Shown here: piece by piece, positions 9,676 to 18,832 of the stretch
Position numbering within the stretch: position 1 is the stretch's first letter
Layout of the letters: every line of letters starts with the position of its first letter
NCBI RefSeq assembly: GCF_963678635.1
Contig: NC_087071.1
Location: 13,281,088-13,345,087 of the forward strand
Reading direction: 5' to 3'
Origin: Symsagittifera roscoffensis
Taxonomy: Eukaryota; Xenacoelomorpha; Acoela; Convolutidae
Length of the DNA: 64,000 nucleotides
Notes under the pieces: model-generated
Database searches by the model: none
Told to the model about the DNA's origin: nothing
Seen by the model: the letters and a program-made list of their open reading frames with translations, nothing else
Made by a program: the position numbers and the translations under genes

Positions 9676-12600
9676 TTAACAGGGGTCTCTGAAAGCTTCC
9701 GGCCCAATCTCGGCCTTGAACTGTCGATACTCCTTTTGATGCTTTCTCATGTGATCTTTCGTTGTCATGTATAACCAAGACGTCAGTGTCGCTCGAAACC
9801 ATGGAAAGTACCTCAAGCGGCTCCATACGTGTCTGACTTCCATTGGTATGGCGAATACTTTGCATGCAGTCTCAAACAACTCGAGTCTCCTGCTGTAGTC
9901 TATCGCATATATTGACTCAGCCGTTGGCGTCTTCGCTTCCCGATACTTCGTTATATTCTCTTCTATCCATCTCAGAGCCAGCATCGTACTCACTACTAAG
10001 AGCGTCACCTTCTGCCGGTGATCCGGTAATCCGATCGACCGAATTTCTTCCATATCCCACACCAGGCAGAGGTTCTTGTGATCTGGATACCACACCGTTT
10101 GTGCCAAACAGTGGCATGGGCATTCTCCATGGGTGATCTCAATGCTCCTGAGGTTACGCTCCCCCGAGGCTTCCAAGAGAGGCTCAAGCTCCACCATTTT
10201 CTCATGCATCGTGTCGTTCTCTCCCATGTTTGGAGCACCCCCCACAGGTTTTCCGATCACGTTTTGTCTCTCGTGATCGCTTGTGTTCTCACTTTCCAAC
10301 TTCAAAAGCTCTTCTCCCCAGATTTCACTCAAGTCATCTCTCAACTCTTTCGGTACTGTCCCTCTGATTTTCCTCAACAACTTGTGCGAGTGATGCGATA
10401 CTCGAGCCAACCTCACGCACTTGGGCACTGAGAAGGCCTTGTCCACCAATACTCTCTGGCTGGATGCTTCCACCATCGCCATGTGCAGTGGGTAGTGGCT
10501 TCCGCACAAATTGGCCATCATTGACCCTATCAGGGATTTTGCGTTCAATGGCAGGCCATAAGCTTCGCTCATGGGAAACCCCATTTCCGCCTCGAGACCA
10601 ACCTTCCAGCTCCGGATATGTTTTTGAGTCACCTGCAACACCCCAGGCCATGATTCCACGCTCAACGCAGTCACTAAATGGTGTTCAGACTCTAGCCTCT
10701 CCAGTGACTGCAGACTACACATTCTCGAGAAGAATCCGAGAGCTGCCGCTATGTTCACCGTAGTTCTCGCGTAACACTCCGCCACTATTTGCACTTCACT
10801 TTTCTCCCTTTCCGTGATGTCTTCAAACCAAGTAACCAGATCTTCTTTTTGAAAGGACATTATCCTGACACATGATCGTCCATCGCAGGTGTACTCTCCA
10901 CTCCCACACGTAGAATCCAGACAGCTACCCGGCTCCATCTTCTTTGCTGACTCGAGATTGTTCGTCTTTTCGCCTGACTCCTTCATCTGAGGTAAGATCA
11001 GTTTGTGCACCACACTCAACTTTGCCAAATCTTCATCTTCCGTTGGTGCTAACCTCACCCGCTCGGTGGTCTCCTCGATCAGACTCGCGTGGGGATGTGG
11101 GCACCAGGAGAGCCTTAGTAACTTCCATACCACTCCCAAGTTCGTGATCAACAAGCCATTGCCATCACCCATGTTCACTTCAACTCTCTTGTTCGAGCGC
11201 GGTATGCTCACCAACTCCGGTGTTTTCTCAAGAATCAGGCCCAGGCTCGGCCTCTCTTTCTCCACCGCGTCTATTTCCACTATTTTTTCTGTCCAAAACT
11301 TCAGCAGCTCCGCTACCTCGTGGTTCCTGTGAGCGCCTCCAGTTTCTGAGTCTAAGAAGGGGTTGTAGGCTATCCCCATCACTCCCGACACGTATTGGTA
11401 TTCCCCCTTCTCACTGAGTCTCGAGTACTGCTCTGGCGAGGCCAGGTTACGGTGAACATCATGTTCTTCTTCGAACTTCTTATTGTAAAACCTCCGTACC
11501 TCGTCCAGCTTTCTGTGGTTCTCTAGGGATAGTCTGGAACCATCTTCCTTTTCTATTCCAGTACTCTGATATACGTTTAAGATGATCGTTGAGACTCTCT
11601 TTTCCACGGTTTTACTTCCGCTTGCTCTTTGATAGCACGCCAAGATGGTGCTATCAGACATCATTGACATTATCCATCTCAAGAAACATGTGGCATTCTT
11701 CCTCCTAGCGAGGCTCAAGCCTGAATAATCCCTGGCCACGTGCTGCATCAGTGCTTGATACACTTCTAGCTTCTTGCTTCCCAACTTCAACCTGCCATAC
11801 GAGGTCAGTGTCTCCAACTCTATTCCCACCAGACTCCAGGTGAACATCAATTGTCCTGCGGTTCTAACGAAGGGATTCGCCATCAATGGCGGTGCTGATG
11901 AGGGTGTCCTCATTGCCTCTTCAAAATGATCCTTCAATAAGTTCTGCCAGGACCTCTTCAGCTGGTTCGCCAATTCTATCTTGTTAACCTCAGCCTTTTG
12001 CTGGGTGGCCCAATTGCGTCGTTTGCGAGCTACTCCACTGTCCAACTTCTTCAAGCAGTCTTCCATTTCCTTCAATGTCTCGAGGGCCGCCCACCATGGC
12101 CGGGAGGTGTTCCTCGTCTTGCTCCTCTCCAGTGGATCACTCGTCACTTGCTTCCCTGTGGCCTGGTGTCCCTTCGAGACCCACTCCTCGCCGACATCCA
12201 CTTCCCATGTCTGTCCGTCCGTTGAACCCCTCTTCACGTTTATCTTCTGGGGCTTGAAGTCTTCCTCCGATGTCGAACTGGTGGAAGCCTCTATTTCCCT
12301 CTCTACTTCGAGTGGTCTTCTGAGCTCCGTGTTGCTCTTGTATGCCGCCGTCTTGCATCGCGCCAAAACCATGGGCGCCGTCTCTCTCAAGTTTCCTTCC
12401 GAGACAGCATCCACTGAATGACTACTCAATCCCTCTACTTCTCTCTTCCTCTTGCGAGTCTTCACATCTCTGCTTGAGGGTGTTGTGGTTATCATCACTG
12501 ATTCGACCTCTCTGTCTACCTCCAACCCTTCCAACTCTTGCGTCCCCCCTGCTCGAGCCTTAAGGATATTAGTACTTTTAATCATATTACTAGTCCCAAC

Positions 12601-15528
12601 CTTATCCCCTTTTATATCATCAACTATTTTATCTACAGTTTTTTGTTTCAGAGTAGAGCTGTCTTCACATTTTTCGTCTCTAGTCTTTGATCGTGACTTC
12701 CTCAGCTCTATCAGCTTGTTCAGCAGCTCCTTTCTCGCCTTCTCATCCAGGCCCGTCCCCATCAGAAGCGGTTCTCCAAACTTCACAACTGTGTCCCACA
12801 GTTCATCCTTGAATTTGTCCAGCGTCGTCTCGCTGCCCACTTCTTGATTGAATTCCTTCAAGAACTTTTGCCAAGCGTCGTCCTCCAGAGTCCCCAGGAA
12901 CATGTCCTTATTACCCTCGAATGTATTCTTCTCCCTTTCCTCCGAACTCAAGAGTATCATCCCCATATTGGAGGTCTCGCTCGTCAATCTCTTGTACTCC
13001 GTCAGGGCCACATACAGTTGACCTGCTGCATCCAGTTCTTTTCCCTCCTGTCTCCTTTCCACCTGTTCTAAGCCATAGGGTGCCCTATACTTTCGTGTCG
13101 CGAATTTCATGTCGTCCGTCAATGCAATATGCCCCTCCTTCATGATCATCCTGCCATCATCCCATACTGGTAGCATGTGCTCAAGAGCTCTCAAGACCTT
13201 TCGCACCTCATATCCGGGGGGCTGCGAGCCTCTCATCTTTTTAGCTTGCGTCGTCCACGAACTTATCTTCGCCTCGCTAGTGTGGAAATAAACCGCCGCC
13301 GTATAGCCGACGAACAGGGGGTCCCAGCCATCAGTGAAGTCTTTCTGCATTTCCTCCGTTGTCATCCTCGCAATTATGGATGGAACTACTAAGGGACTGT
13401 TCATCCCCAAGGTCATCCTCCTGACTATCGGGAACTCAGGCATGGTGGCTGGCAGGATTTCTTTCTGCATTATGGCCTCCAGCTCCCTCCTAACCAGTGC
13501 AAAGCTGTCCTTCCAAGCAGGAATCCTCAAGATCTCCCGTCCGTCTGCTGTCAGTGGGTTCAAGTTCCAGAACTTGGGATATGTCTCGATGGGGCCCTCG
13601 CGTTTGCCTCCCATTCTACATTGCAGCTGTCCCCTGAAGTTGTACACCATCAACTCGGCATCTTTCTCTTTTCCAAAGAGTACCGTATTGCTCATTTGTG
13701 CCCTGAGCACCTCCTGCCGACACCAATTGAGCGCCGTCCCATCCAGTACGCTGATAAGACTCAAGTGCGTTACAGAGTAACGGTACGTTGTCACCAGTGG
13801 ATCTGGAAATGCGTACGTCACTGCTGGACCGTAAATGCAGGTTACCACCTCCTCTAGACCCCGGATTATCCCCATCGGGTCCGACCTCATTGCCAGGCAC
13901 AGGTCCGTCAACAGAGGCATACCTCCATTCATCTTCTTCCACTCTTCTCTCGATTTTGGGTTCTTCTCTACACTCGTCATGTGCCGATTCTGCATCATGA
14001 GGTATTGCACTAACAGCGTCTTCAACCCCGCGGCACACTTGTAGGAATAGGTGTCGATACTCGAGTGGACCTTCCCCATTGACAGGGGCTCCCCATATTT
14101 CATCAATCGATGAAATGACACCAGTTCCCCATGGGTTAAGAGCACTAGTGCCAGATACCCATCAACCCGAAGTGTCTCTACTCCTCGACTAAACATGTAC
14201 GCTGGGCCCATGTTGAACAAGTATCTGGGGTAGACCAGATATAAAGCCAAGAGCAGGCTGATGGGCATGCCCAGTATCTCCTGCACGAAGGCTCCAAAGA
14301 TAGTCGCTTTGGTGCCGAACATTTCCGCCATGAATTCTTTCCCCCAGCAAGGACTCAAGATCTTAAGAATCTCATGATCCCTTCTAGTCCTCAGCTCACC
14401 CTCTGCGTGCTCTCTCCAGAACCCTCCAATCGTCACTTCATTGGCTGCCGAGACAAATCTAGCCACCGTCATCTCTCTTCCTTCGGCCAGCTCCAGTTGT
14501 TTCTCCAGAAAACTCCAGACTTGTTTCACGAGGGGTGGTGCATCCTCCCTCGTCTTATTCGTGGCGTTCTCCAGCCTTGGTGTCAAAAATGGCCACCAGC
14601 CATTCTCTTGCGTCAGACGATATGCCATCGACTCTAATTGTTTCTCCGTTTCGGCCACATTTCTTCTCTCGTTGCTCGGACCTCTAGACTTGCCGGTGGA
14701 ACTTGTGATCGTCACCTCCATGCTCCGAAACCACAAGCTGGCCGTCAATTGGTTTATCGCCGGGTGATCGTCCCCGATGACTGGGCTGAACTTAAGTTGC
14801 CTGGCAAGGTTCGATATCTCTAGCAAGAGCACCTCGTCCAATACGATCAGGATATCGGCTAATCCATAAAAGCCCCTCAGTGCATGAGATATGTCCGCCC
14901 AAGCCGCTGCCAATTCTGACTTGCGGAGCCTCAGGTTCGATGGCTCCAATTCCCGATTGGGGGCTGCCATTAGAATTCGCCATCCGTTTCCCTCTGCTAT
15001 CAGGATCAAGACCGCGTACACGAATTGTAGGGCGGGTGGCATATTCGCGTATCCAGGGGATGTAGTGAACACCACCTTCGTCTTGGAGCCGAATCTCGAG
15101 ACAACATTCTCTTGCACCTCATTCATCGCCGCAAACAACGTCTGAATGGCCTCCCATATCTTCCTCGGTGTTGGTTCATTGCCCTTCAGCTGCTCAAGAA
15201 GTCCAGCCGCGTGCAGATGATCATTCATTCCTGCAAACAATAGCAGCTCAGGCTCACAGGGCATCTCCGACTTTATTGCCACCACTAGAGTTAACATCTG
15301 GTTTAGTTCGGCTCCTGGCAAAGAGTATATCAGAGTCTCCGGCCAAAACAGCTTAGGAGACGTTACTTCGAAGTCTGATCCCGCCACAATGACTACCCTC
15401 GCAGCAGCTGGATCTGCTCTATCGTAAACTGCCAAAGTCTTGGCCAGCTGGGTGCTCCCACAGGGCTTCCCGTACCTGGGATCTTCCGCCAACTTCGAGC
15501 CTTCGTAAGCGGCATCTGGCAATTCCAT
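9676..15528 (-). CDS. ORF3, giant protein (about 1,950 aa) of unknown function
   Basis: The longest intact frame in the window. The first ATG is at 15528-15526; the frame is open upstream but without an ATG. The N-terminal 250 residues have an SGNH-like pattern: a beta strand VVIVAGSDFEV with a conserved Ser near residue 51 and LLFAGMNDH near residue 103; element C keeps IMIVANSEFAY and IVFAGINDH. Residues about 250-750 are also conserved in C (GGMPLLT, IYGPAVT, DGTALNWC, EFPIVRRM). Around 1,000-1,150 lies a Ser/Lys/Glu-rich linker with a basic KTRKRKREVEG patch. The C-terminal 500 residues are shared with fragment D and include a Cys/His motif PCHCLAQTVWYP near residue 1,800. There is no signal peptide and no convincing membrane helix, so it does not look like an envelope. 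No catalytic assignment is justified beyond the weak SGNH resemblance. Confidence 0.85.
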   Translation of the reverse strand: MELPDAAYEGSKLAEDPRYGKPCGSTQLAKTLAVYDRADPAAARVVIVAGSDFEVTSPKLFWPETLIYSLPGAELNQMLTLVVAIKSEMPCEPELLLFAGMNDHLHAAGLLEQLKGNEPTPRKIWEAIQTLFAAMNEVQENVVSRFGSKTKVVFTTSPGYANMPPALQFVYAVLILIAEGNGWRILMAAPNRELEPSNLRLRKSELAAAWADISHALRGFYGLADILIVLDEVLLLEISNLARQLKFSPVIGDDHPAINQLTASLWFRSMEVTITSSTGKSRGPSNERRNVAETEKQLESMAYRLTQENGWWPFLTPRLENATNKTREDAPPLVKQVWSFLEKQLELAEGREMTVARFVSAANEVTIGGFWREHAEGELRTRRDHEILKILSPCWGKEFMAEMFGTKATIFGAFVQEILGMPISLLLALYLVYPRYLFNMGPAYMFSRGVETLRVDGYLALVLLTHGELVSFHRLMKYGEPLSMGKVHSSIDTYSYKCAAGLKTLLVQYLMMQNRHMTSVEKNPKSREEWKKMNGGMPLLTDLCLAMRSDPMGIIRGLEEVVTCIYGPAVTYAFPDPLVTTYRYSVTHLSLISVLDGTALNWCRQEVLRAQMSNTVLFGKEKDAELMVYNFRGQLQCRMGGKREGPIETYPKFWNLNPLTADGREILRIPAWKDSFALVRRELEAIMQKEILPATMPEFPIVRRMTLGMNSPLVVPSIIARMTTEEMQKDFTDGWDPLFVGYTAAVYFHTSEAKISSWTTQAKKMRGSQPPGYEVRKVLRALEHMLPVWDDGRMIMKEGHIALTDDMKFATRKYRAPYGLEQVERRQEGKELDAAGQLYVALTEYKRLTSETSNMGMILLSSEEREKNTFEGNKDMFLGTLEDDAWQKFLKEFNQEVGSETTLDKFKDELWDTVVKFGEPLLMGTGLDEKARKELLNKLIELRKSRSKTRDEKCEDSSTLKQKTVDKIVDDIKGDKVGTSNMIKSTNILKARAGGTQELEGLEVDREVESVMITTTPSSRDVKTRKRKREVEGLSSHSVDAVSEGNLRETAPMVLARCKTAAYKSNTELRRPLEVEREIEASTSSTSEEDFKPQKINVKRGSTDGQTWEVDVGEEWVSKGHQATGKQVTSDPLERSKTRNTSRPWWAALETLKEMEDCLKKLDSGVARKRRNWATQQKAEVNKIELANQLKRSWQNLLKDHFEEAMRTPSSAPPLMANPFVRTAGQLMFTWSLVGIELETLTSYGRLKLGSKKLEVYQALMQHVARDYSGLSLARRKNATCFLRWIMSMMSDSTILACYQRASGSKTVEKRVSTIILNVYQSTGIEKEDGSRLSLENHRKLDEVRRFYNKKFEEEHDVHRNLASPEQYSRLSEKGEYQYVSGVMGIAYNPFLDSETGGAHRNHEVAELLKFWTEKIVEIDAVEKERPSLGLILEKTPELVSIPRSNKRVEVNMGDGNGLLITNLGVVWKLLRLSWCPHPHASLIEETTERVRLAPTEDEDLAKLSVVHKLILPQMKESGEKTNNLESAKKMEPGSCLDSTCGSGEYTCDGRSCVRIMSFQKEDLVTWFEDITEREKSEVQIVAECYARTTVNIAAALGFFSRMCSLQSLERLESEHHLVTALSVESWPGVLQVTQKHIRSWKVGLEAEMGFPMSEAYGLPLNAKSLIGSMMANLCGSHYPLHMAMVEASSQRVLVDKAFSVPKCVRLARVSHHSHKLLRKIRGTVPKELRDDLSEIWGEELLKLESENTSDHERQNVIGKPVGGAPNMGENDTMHEKMVELEPLLEASGERNLRSIEITHGECPCHCLAQTVWYPDHKNLCLVWDMEEIRSIGLPDHRQKVTLLVVSTMLALRWIEENITKYREAKTPTAESIYAIDYSRRLELFETACKVFAIPMEVRHVWSRLRYFPWFRATLTSWLYMTTKDHMRKHQKEYRQFKAEIGPEAFRDPC

Positions 15529-17894
15529 TTCCCCCGGATTCAGCAGCTTGTCCACCACCCTCAACTGTGCCGGGGGTCGCCAATCTGATCCTGGCGATGC
15601 TCGTTCGGTGTTTGCGGGGTTCTGCTATGAGTCCAGGACTCCCCAGCAGCTTGAGAGGTCTATAGTTGATGGGTCCCATGATCGCTTTCGTGGGAATTCC
15701 GGTCAGGTCCGCGGTCTCCATCAGTTTTGCTCTCGAGAAATGCGTCTCATGAGCCTTCAACCAGTCCATGCAATGATGTCTGCTCAAGTCTTCGTGCGAC
15801 ACTCGTTCAATACCCAGAGTCTCCGCCAATTCTCGCCTGCATTCCAAACCTTCTAGGTCCAGCCCTTTCACTTTCTCTGGATATCTCAAGCGAGCGGTCT
15901 CCTTAGGCCTCTCCACCCGCTTGCTCTCTACCACTGAGGATATTACCGAACCTGGAGGCGTTGATGACGTCACCTCCTCAGACTCCATTGGCATGGCACT
16001 CGGCAATCTAGCCTGGTTGCTCCTTGAGCTGCCTCTAGAGTCGACCCTCGGTCCCAAACGACTAGACAAGGCCCTCGAGGCAAGGAATGGTGGGTTCGGA
16101 GGTGGCCCGAATGTGAATTGGGCCGTCTCTAGCAGATCCGCCTCTAGCGCATTTATGTGTCCTTGAAAGACGTCATTCAGCCACTCTGCTCTCCTCGGTC
16201 TGTCGAAGTGGATTCCATCATTGGAGGTGTCTTCAGGGAATCCCGCTTGCTCCATGCGCTCCGCCACGTCCAACAATCTGATGGGGAGCACACTCTTCCG
16301 GTGAATTTCTCGGATCACCCCGTTTAGGTTCCGCACCTTCTCGTTCATTTCCAAGGTTGCTGATCGAACTTCATGTTATAAGGGACAGTACATACTGTCA
16401 ACAGGATGGGATCCATCTGGATCCTCAGCTCCTCGAGAAGGCAGCTCATCTTGTCGTGCAGCCTCGTTACTTTCCTCGCTTCTCCCCTTGATACATCATT
16501 CGTTCCGATCATCAGGGTCACCGTGTATACTTGCGTCATCCCTAGCATCTCAAGCGTTGCCAATATTTGTGGCGTGGCAGCTCCAGTGAAACTCAAGACT
16601 CCTGTCTGCCAGTGCGATTGGATCCGGGTCAACACCCGCAATAGGCTGTCCCCTATAATTAGGTGGACCGCGCCTTCTGGCACACGGGTTGGCGCAAGAT
16701 ATACCACCCAGGCTGCATCATGAAAGCAATCCCTCCTGGCCTTCTGTTCCGCATTCCAATCCAGCCGATTGTGCCTGTGGTACCTCTTTTCGGTGTTCTT
16801 CTTATAACTCGAGATCATGACGCTCCTGACCGGCTGTTCCCTCCACGTTAGAGGAAGCTCCGCCCTTGCCGAACTTTCACGACTTCTCTGCCGCAATTTC
16901 TCGTTCAGCTCCTTCAAACGCGATGAGCTACCGGTCACCTGACTGCCGCTCGAGGTTGAGGTTGGGGTATATCCCGGCAGTACCACATCCATCAGCGGGC
17001 GTATGGGTTGCGTTTCTAGGCTGCGCAGGGAGGACGTTGCTTCATTCGGTATCCAGACTTCCAACCCTTCACTCATGTGTTCTCGAGCCTCGCGGTCAAG
17101 GTTGAACCGTCCTCTTGCCCTGGGGGCTTCATCCACTTCCATGCGTGACTCTGGCCTCGAGCTGGTAACCACTCGCTCCTTTGGCCTGCCTCCCTTCTGT
17201 GCATCAAGTTCACGTTGTCGTTGTTCTATTCTCTCCATCTCCGACTTCAGTTGCTCTCAATTCGCGGCATTCTCCCGCACCCTTATTTCCTGCTGATGTT
17301 CAGCCCGCAGCATCTCAAGCAACCTCAGAGTCTGATCTCGTTCGATGACCGCCTGGTCCCTTTCCAGCTGAGCCTTTTCCCGATCCAGCTTTGCCTGATC
17401 CCGATCGAGGTTCGCCTTGTTCCTTTCCCTCTGCGTCTTCTCGAGCTCTTTCTTTAGAACACCAAGATCCGGATATGCCTCAGTCGTCTGTTGCGCTCGC
17501 GTCATCGATGACACCTTACTCGAGCTCTGGCCTGTCGATCTTGCTGATGGCCTAGTTGGTAGTGGGAATTCTCCTGCGCCATATTCGGTATTGTTACTCA
17601 GGCCAGGATTCCTTGCCAAGTCAAAGCCCTTACTCCTCCATCCACATTCCAAGACAACCATCTGGTCTGTTCCTGATTTGATATTCCCTCGGTGGTGTAG
17701 CCGACCATCAAGACAGCCTCCGTCGCAGACTCCCTGCACTCACCCTGTTCTTCCAACTGGAGGATGGCATTCAACATTACCGCCATTCTCTCGTCTATCT
17801 GGATATAATCCAGGTCCCTCAGGCGTCTGTACAGCTCATCGAGAGTAGGCTTCTTCAGGGGCGCGGGCATGGATTTCCGGAACCTGTCTGCCAT
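15419..17894 (-). pseudogene. ORF2: coiled coil plus SGNH/GDSL hydrolase, broken in B
   Basis: An ATG at 17894-17892 (MADRFRKS) starts a short helical domain (DELYRRLRDLDY, TEAVLMVGY) shared with C. A frame change near 17645 leads into a coiled coil built of repeated 'LDRDQAKLDRE'-like units. An in-frame TGA (17259-17257) and a frame change near 16355 follow, so three lesions separate the pieces. The hydrolase shows block I GDSLLR (Ser near 16648), a block II-like TGAAT, block III GTNDVS and block V DGIHF, which supply the Ser, Gly, Asn and Asp-His of SGNH enzymes. Such enzymes cleave esters; the substrate here is unknown. Element C carries the same domains at 45144-47530, continuous across the place where B shifts frame. 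The 3' end overlaps ORF3. Confidence 0.8.
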
Positions 17895-18388
17895 TCTCTG
17901 TGACTTCGGGATGTATTCAAGTATTAACCAGCTCAAGAATTACCTTACCGACTCAAGAATTATCCAACTCAAGAGTTCTCTAGAAATGTTCCCTTGCAAA
18001 TACTTGCTGCAGGTGTCGATTATCGCGAGTTCAATCAAGATTTCCCTTTCTGTCTCTCGCTTGAGTATAGTTGGATTTTCAACTTTGTTTTTCAAACTTG
18101 ATCTGAAAACAGAAACCATATTAAGACTTAACATGTCATGTTCCTAACCTAGAAACCCCCCTTTTACCAGTATGGTTAAAATCTTATCATTTTCAATCCA
18201 CTTAAAACAATTCAATTGGAATTTCCTTAAAAGCATGCAGATTCATTTTATGTTTTAGCACCGTTAATCCTTCTAAAATTCAATTGTCATGCCAATCGCG
18301 TCTTAAGAACCCTTTACCTGTGCCGCACCCCAGTACCTAACTCCAGACTCGACCCTCACGCCCAACTCGAGACCCCCGTGTGCCCAAC
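17895..18388 (-). other. Spacer between the macrodomain ORF and ORF2, with splice-acceptor-like site
   Basis: 494 bp without a convincing gene. It contains a pyrimidine-rich stretch and AG at 18104-18103 (minus strand reads ttctgttttcag). Element C has an analogous acceptor-like site in the same place, at 45063-45064. Confidence 0.55.
18103..18104 (-). promoter_or_regulatory. Putative 3' splice site upstream of ORF2 (B)
   Basis: Minus-strand context tttctgttttcag/atcaag fits a eukaryotic acceptor. It lies about 200 nt before the ORF2 ATG. A spliced subgenomic RNA would place ORF2 near a 5' end, as retroviral env is expressed. I did not identify the donor. Confidence 0.4.
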
Positions 18389-18832
18389 TCAGGCGATGCT
18401 CAAGTAGTATTTCTTGTGAAGATACACTATCATCTCAGTTTCCGCGAAGACTACGTGTAGGATAGCGTACAATTCCCTTGAGCTCACTTTGCCCCTGTTT
18501 GGGTCATACACCGGCATTGAGACCTCCGATATTCCTCTTTCAATCATGAAGTCTCGTAGTCTTGTTAGTGCCAACATCACGTGTTCGGGATCAATTGTGT
18601 TCCTGTCATTGACCCTCGTCACTAGGAAGCACATATATTTGCCCAGGACTTGTGCTACTGATGGTGGAAGCGCTGCCATCCCTCCCAGTCCTGGCCTCTG
18701 TCTGAACAGAAATTCTACGTTCTGGTACTCTCTTTTGAAGTCAGCCTCCAATCTTGATTTGAAACTCATGTGCGCCGTGATGCAGATCGCGCTAGTCCTG
18801 TTTGACAGGATGAAGTCGCTGTCCGTTATCAT
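18389..18832 (-). CDS. Stand-alone macrodomain, OARD1/TARG1-like, in a retrotransposon
   Basis: An ATG at 18832-18830 overlaps the pol stop TGA (18831-18829) as ATGA and gives 147 residues, close to the 152 of human OARD1/TARG1. Order of matched segments: MITDSDF, SAICITAHMSF, FKREY, KYMCFLVTR, a helix LTRLRDFMIERGISEVSMP, and a final ETEMIVY strand. These align with the OARD1 segments around GDLF, AHCISEDCRM, FKKKF, YIYYLITKK, GVTDLSMP and ITVYTL. Macrodomains bind ADP-ribose, and TARG1 removes it from proteins. Here the GAGIA and GCGLD loops and the TARG1 catalytic Lys/Asp positions are not obviously kept (SMPVYDPNRG replaces SMPRIGCG), so it may only bind or may have lost activity. It is absent from C, which has a deletion here. 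It could antagonise host ADP-ribosylation; that is inference. Confidence 0.72.
   Translation of the reverse strand: MITDSDFILSNRTSAICITAHMSFKSRLEADFKREYQNVEFLFRQRPGLGGMAALPPSVAQVLGKYMCFLVTRVNDRNTIDPEHVMLALTRLRDFMIERGISEVSMPVYDPNRGKVSSRELYAILHVVFAETEMIVYLHKKYYLSIA

Noticed and set aside
9843-15356. Numerous 60-150 codon plus-strand frames opposite ORF3
   Set aside because: They are antisense shadows of a conserved minus-strand frame and show no domain or inter-copy conservation.
9676-17894. Retroviral envelope gene downstream of pol
   Set aside because: Neither ORF2 nor ORF3 shows a signal peptide, furin-like site or C-terminal membrane anchor.
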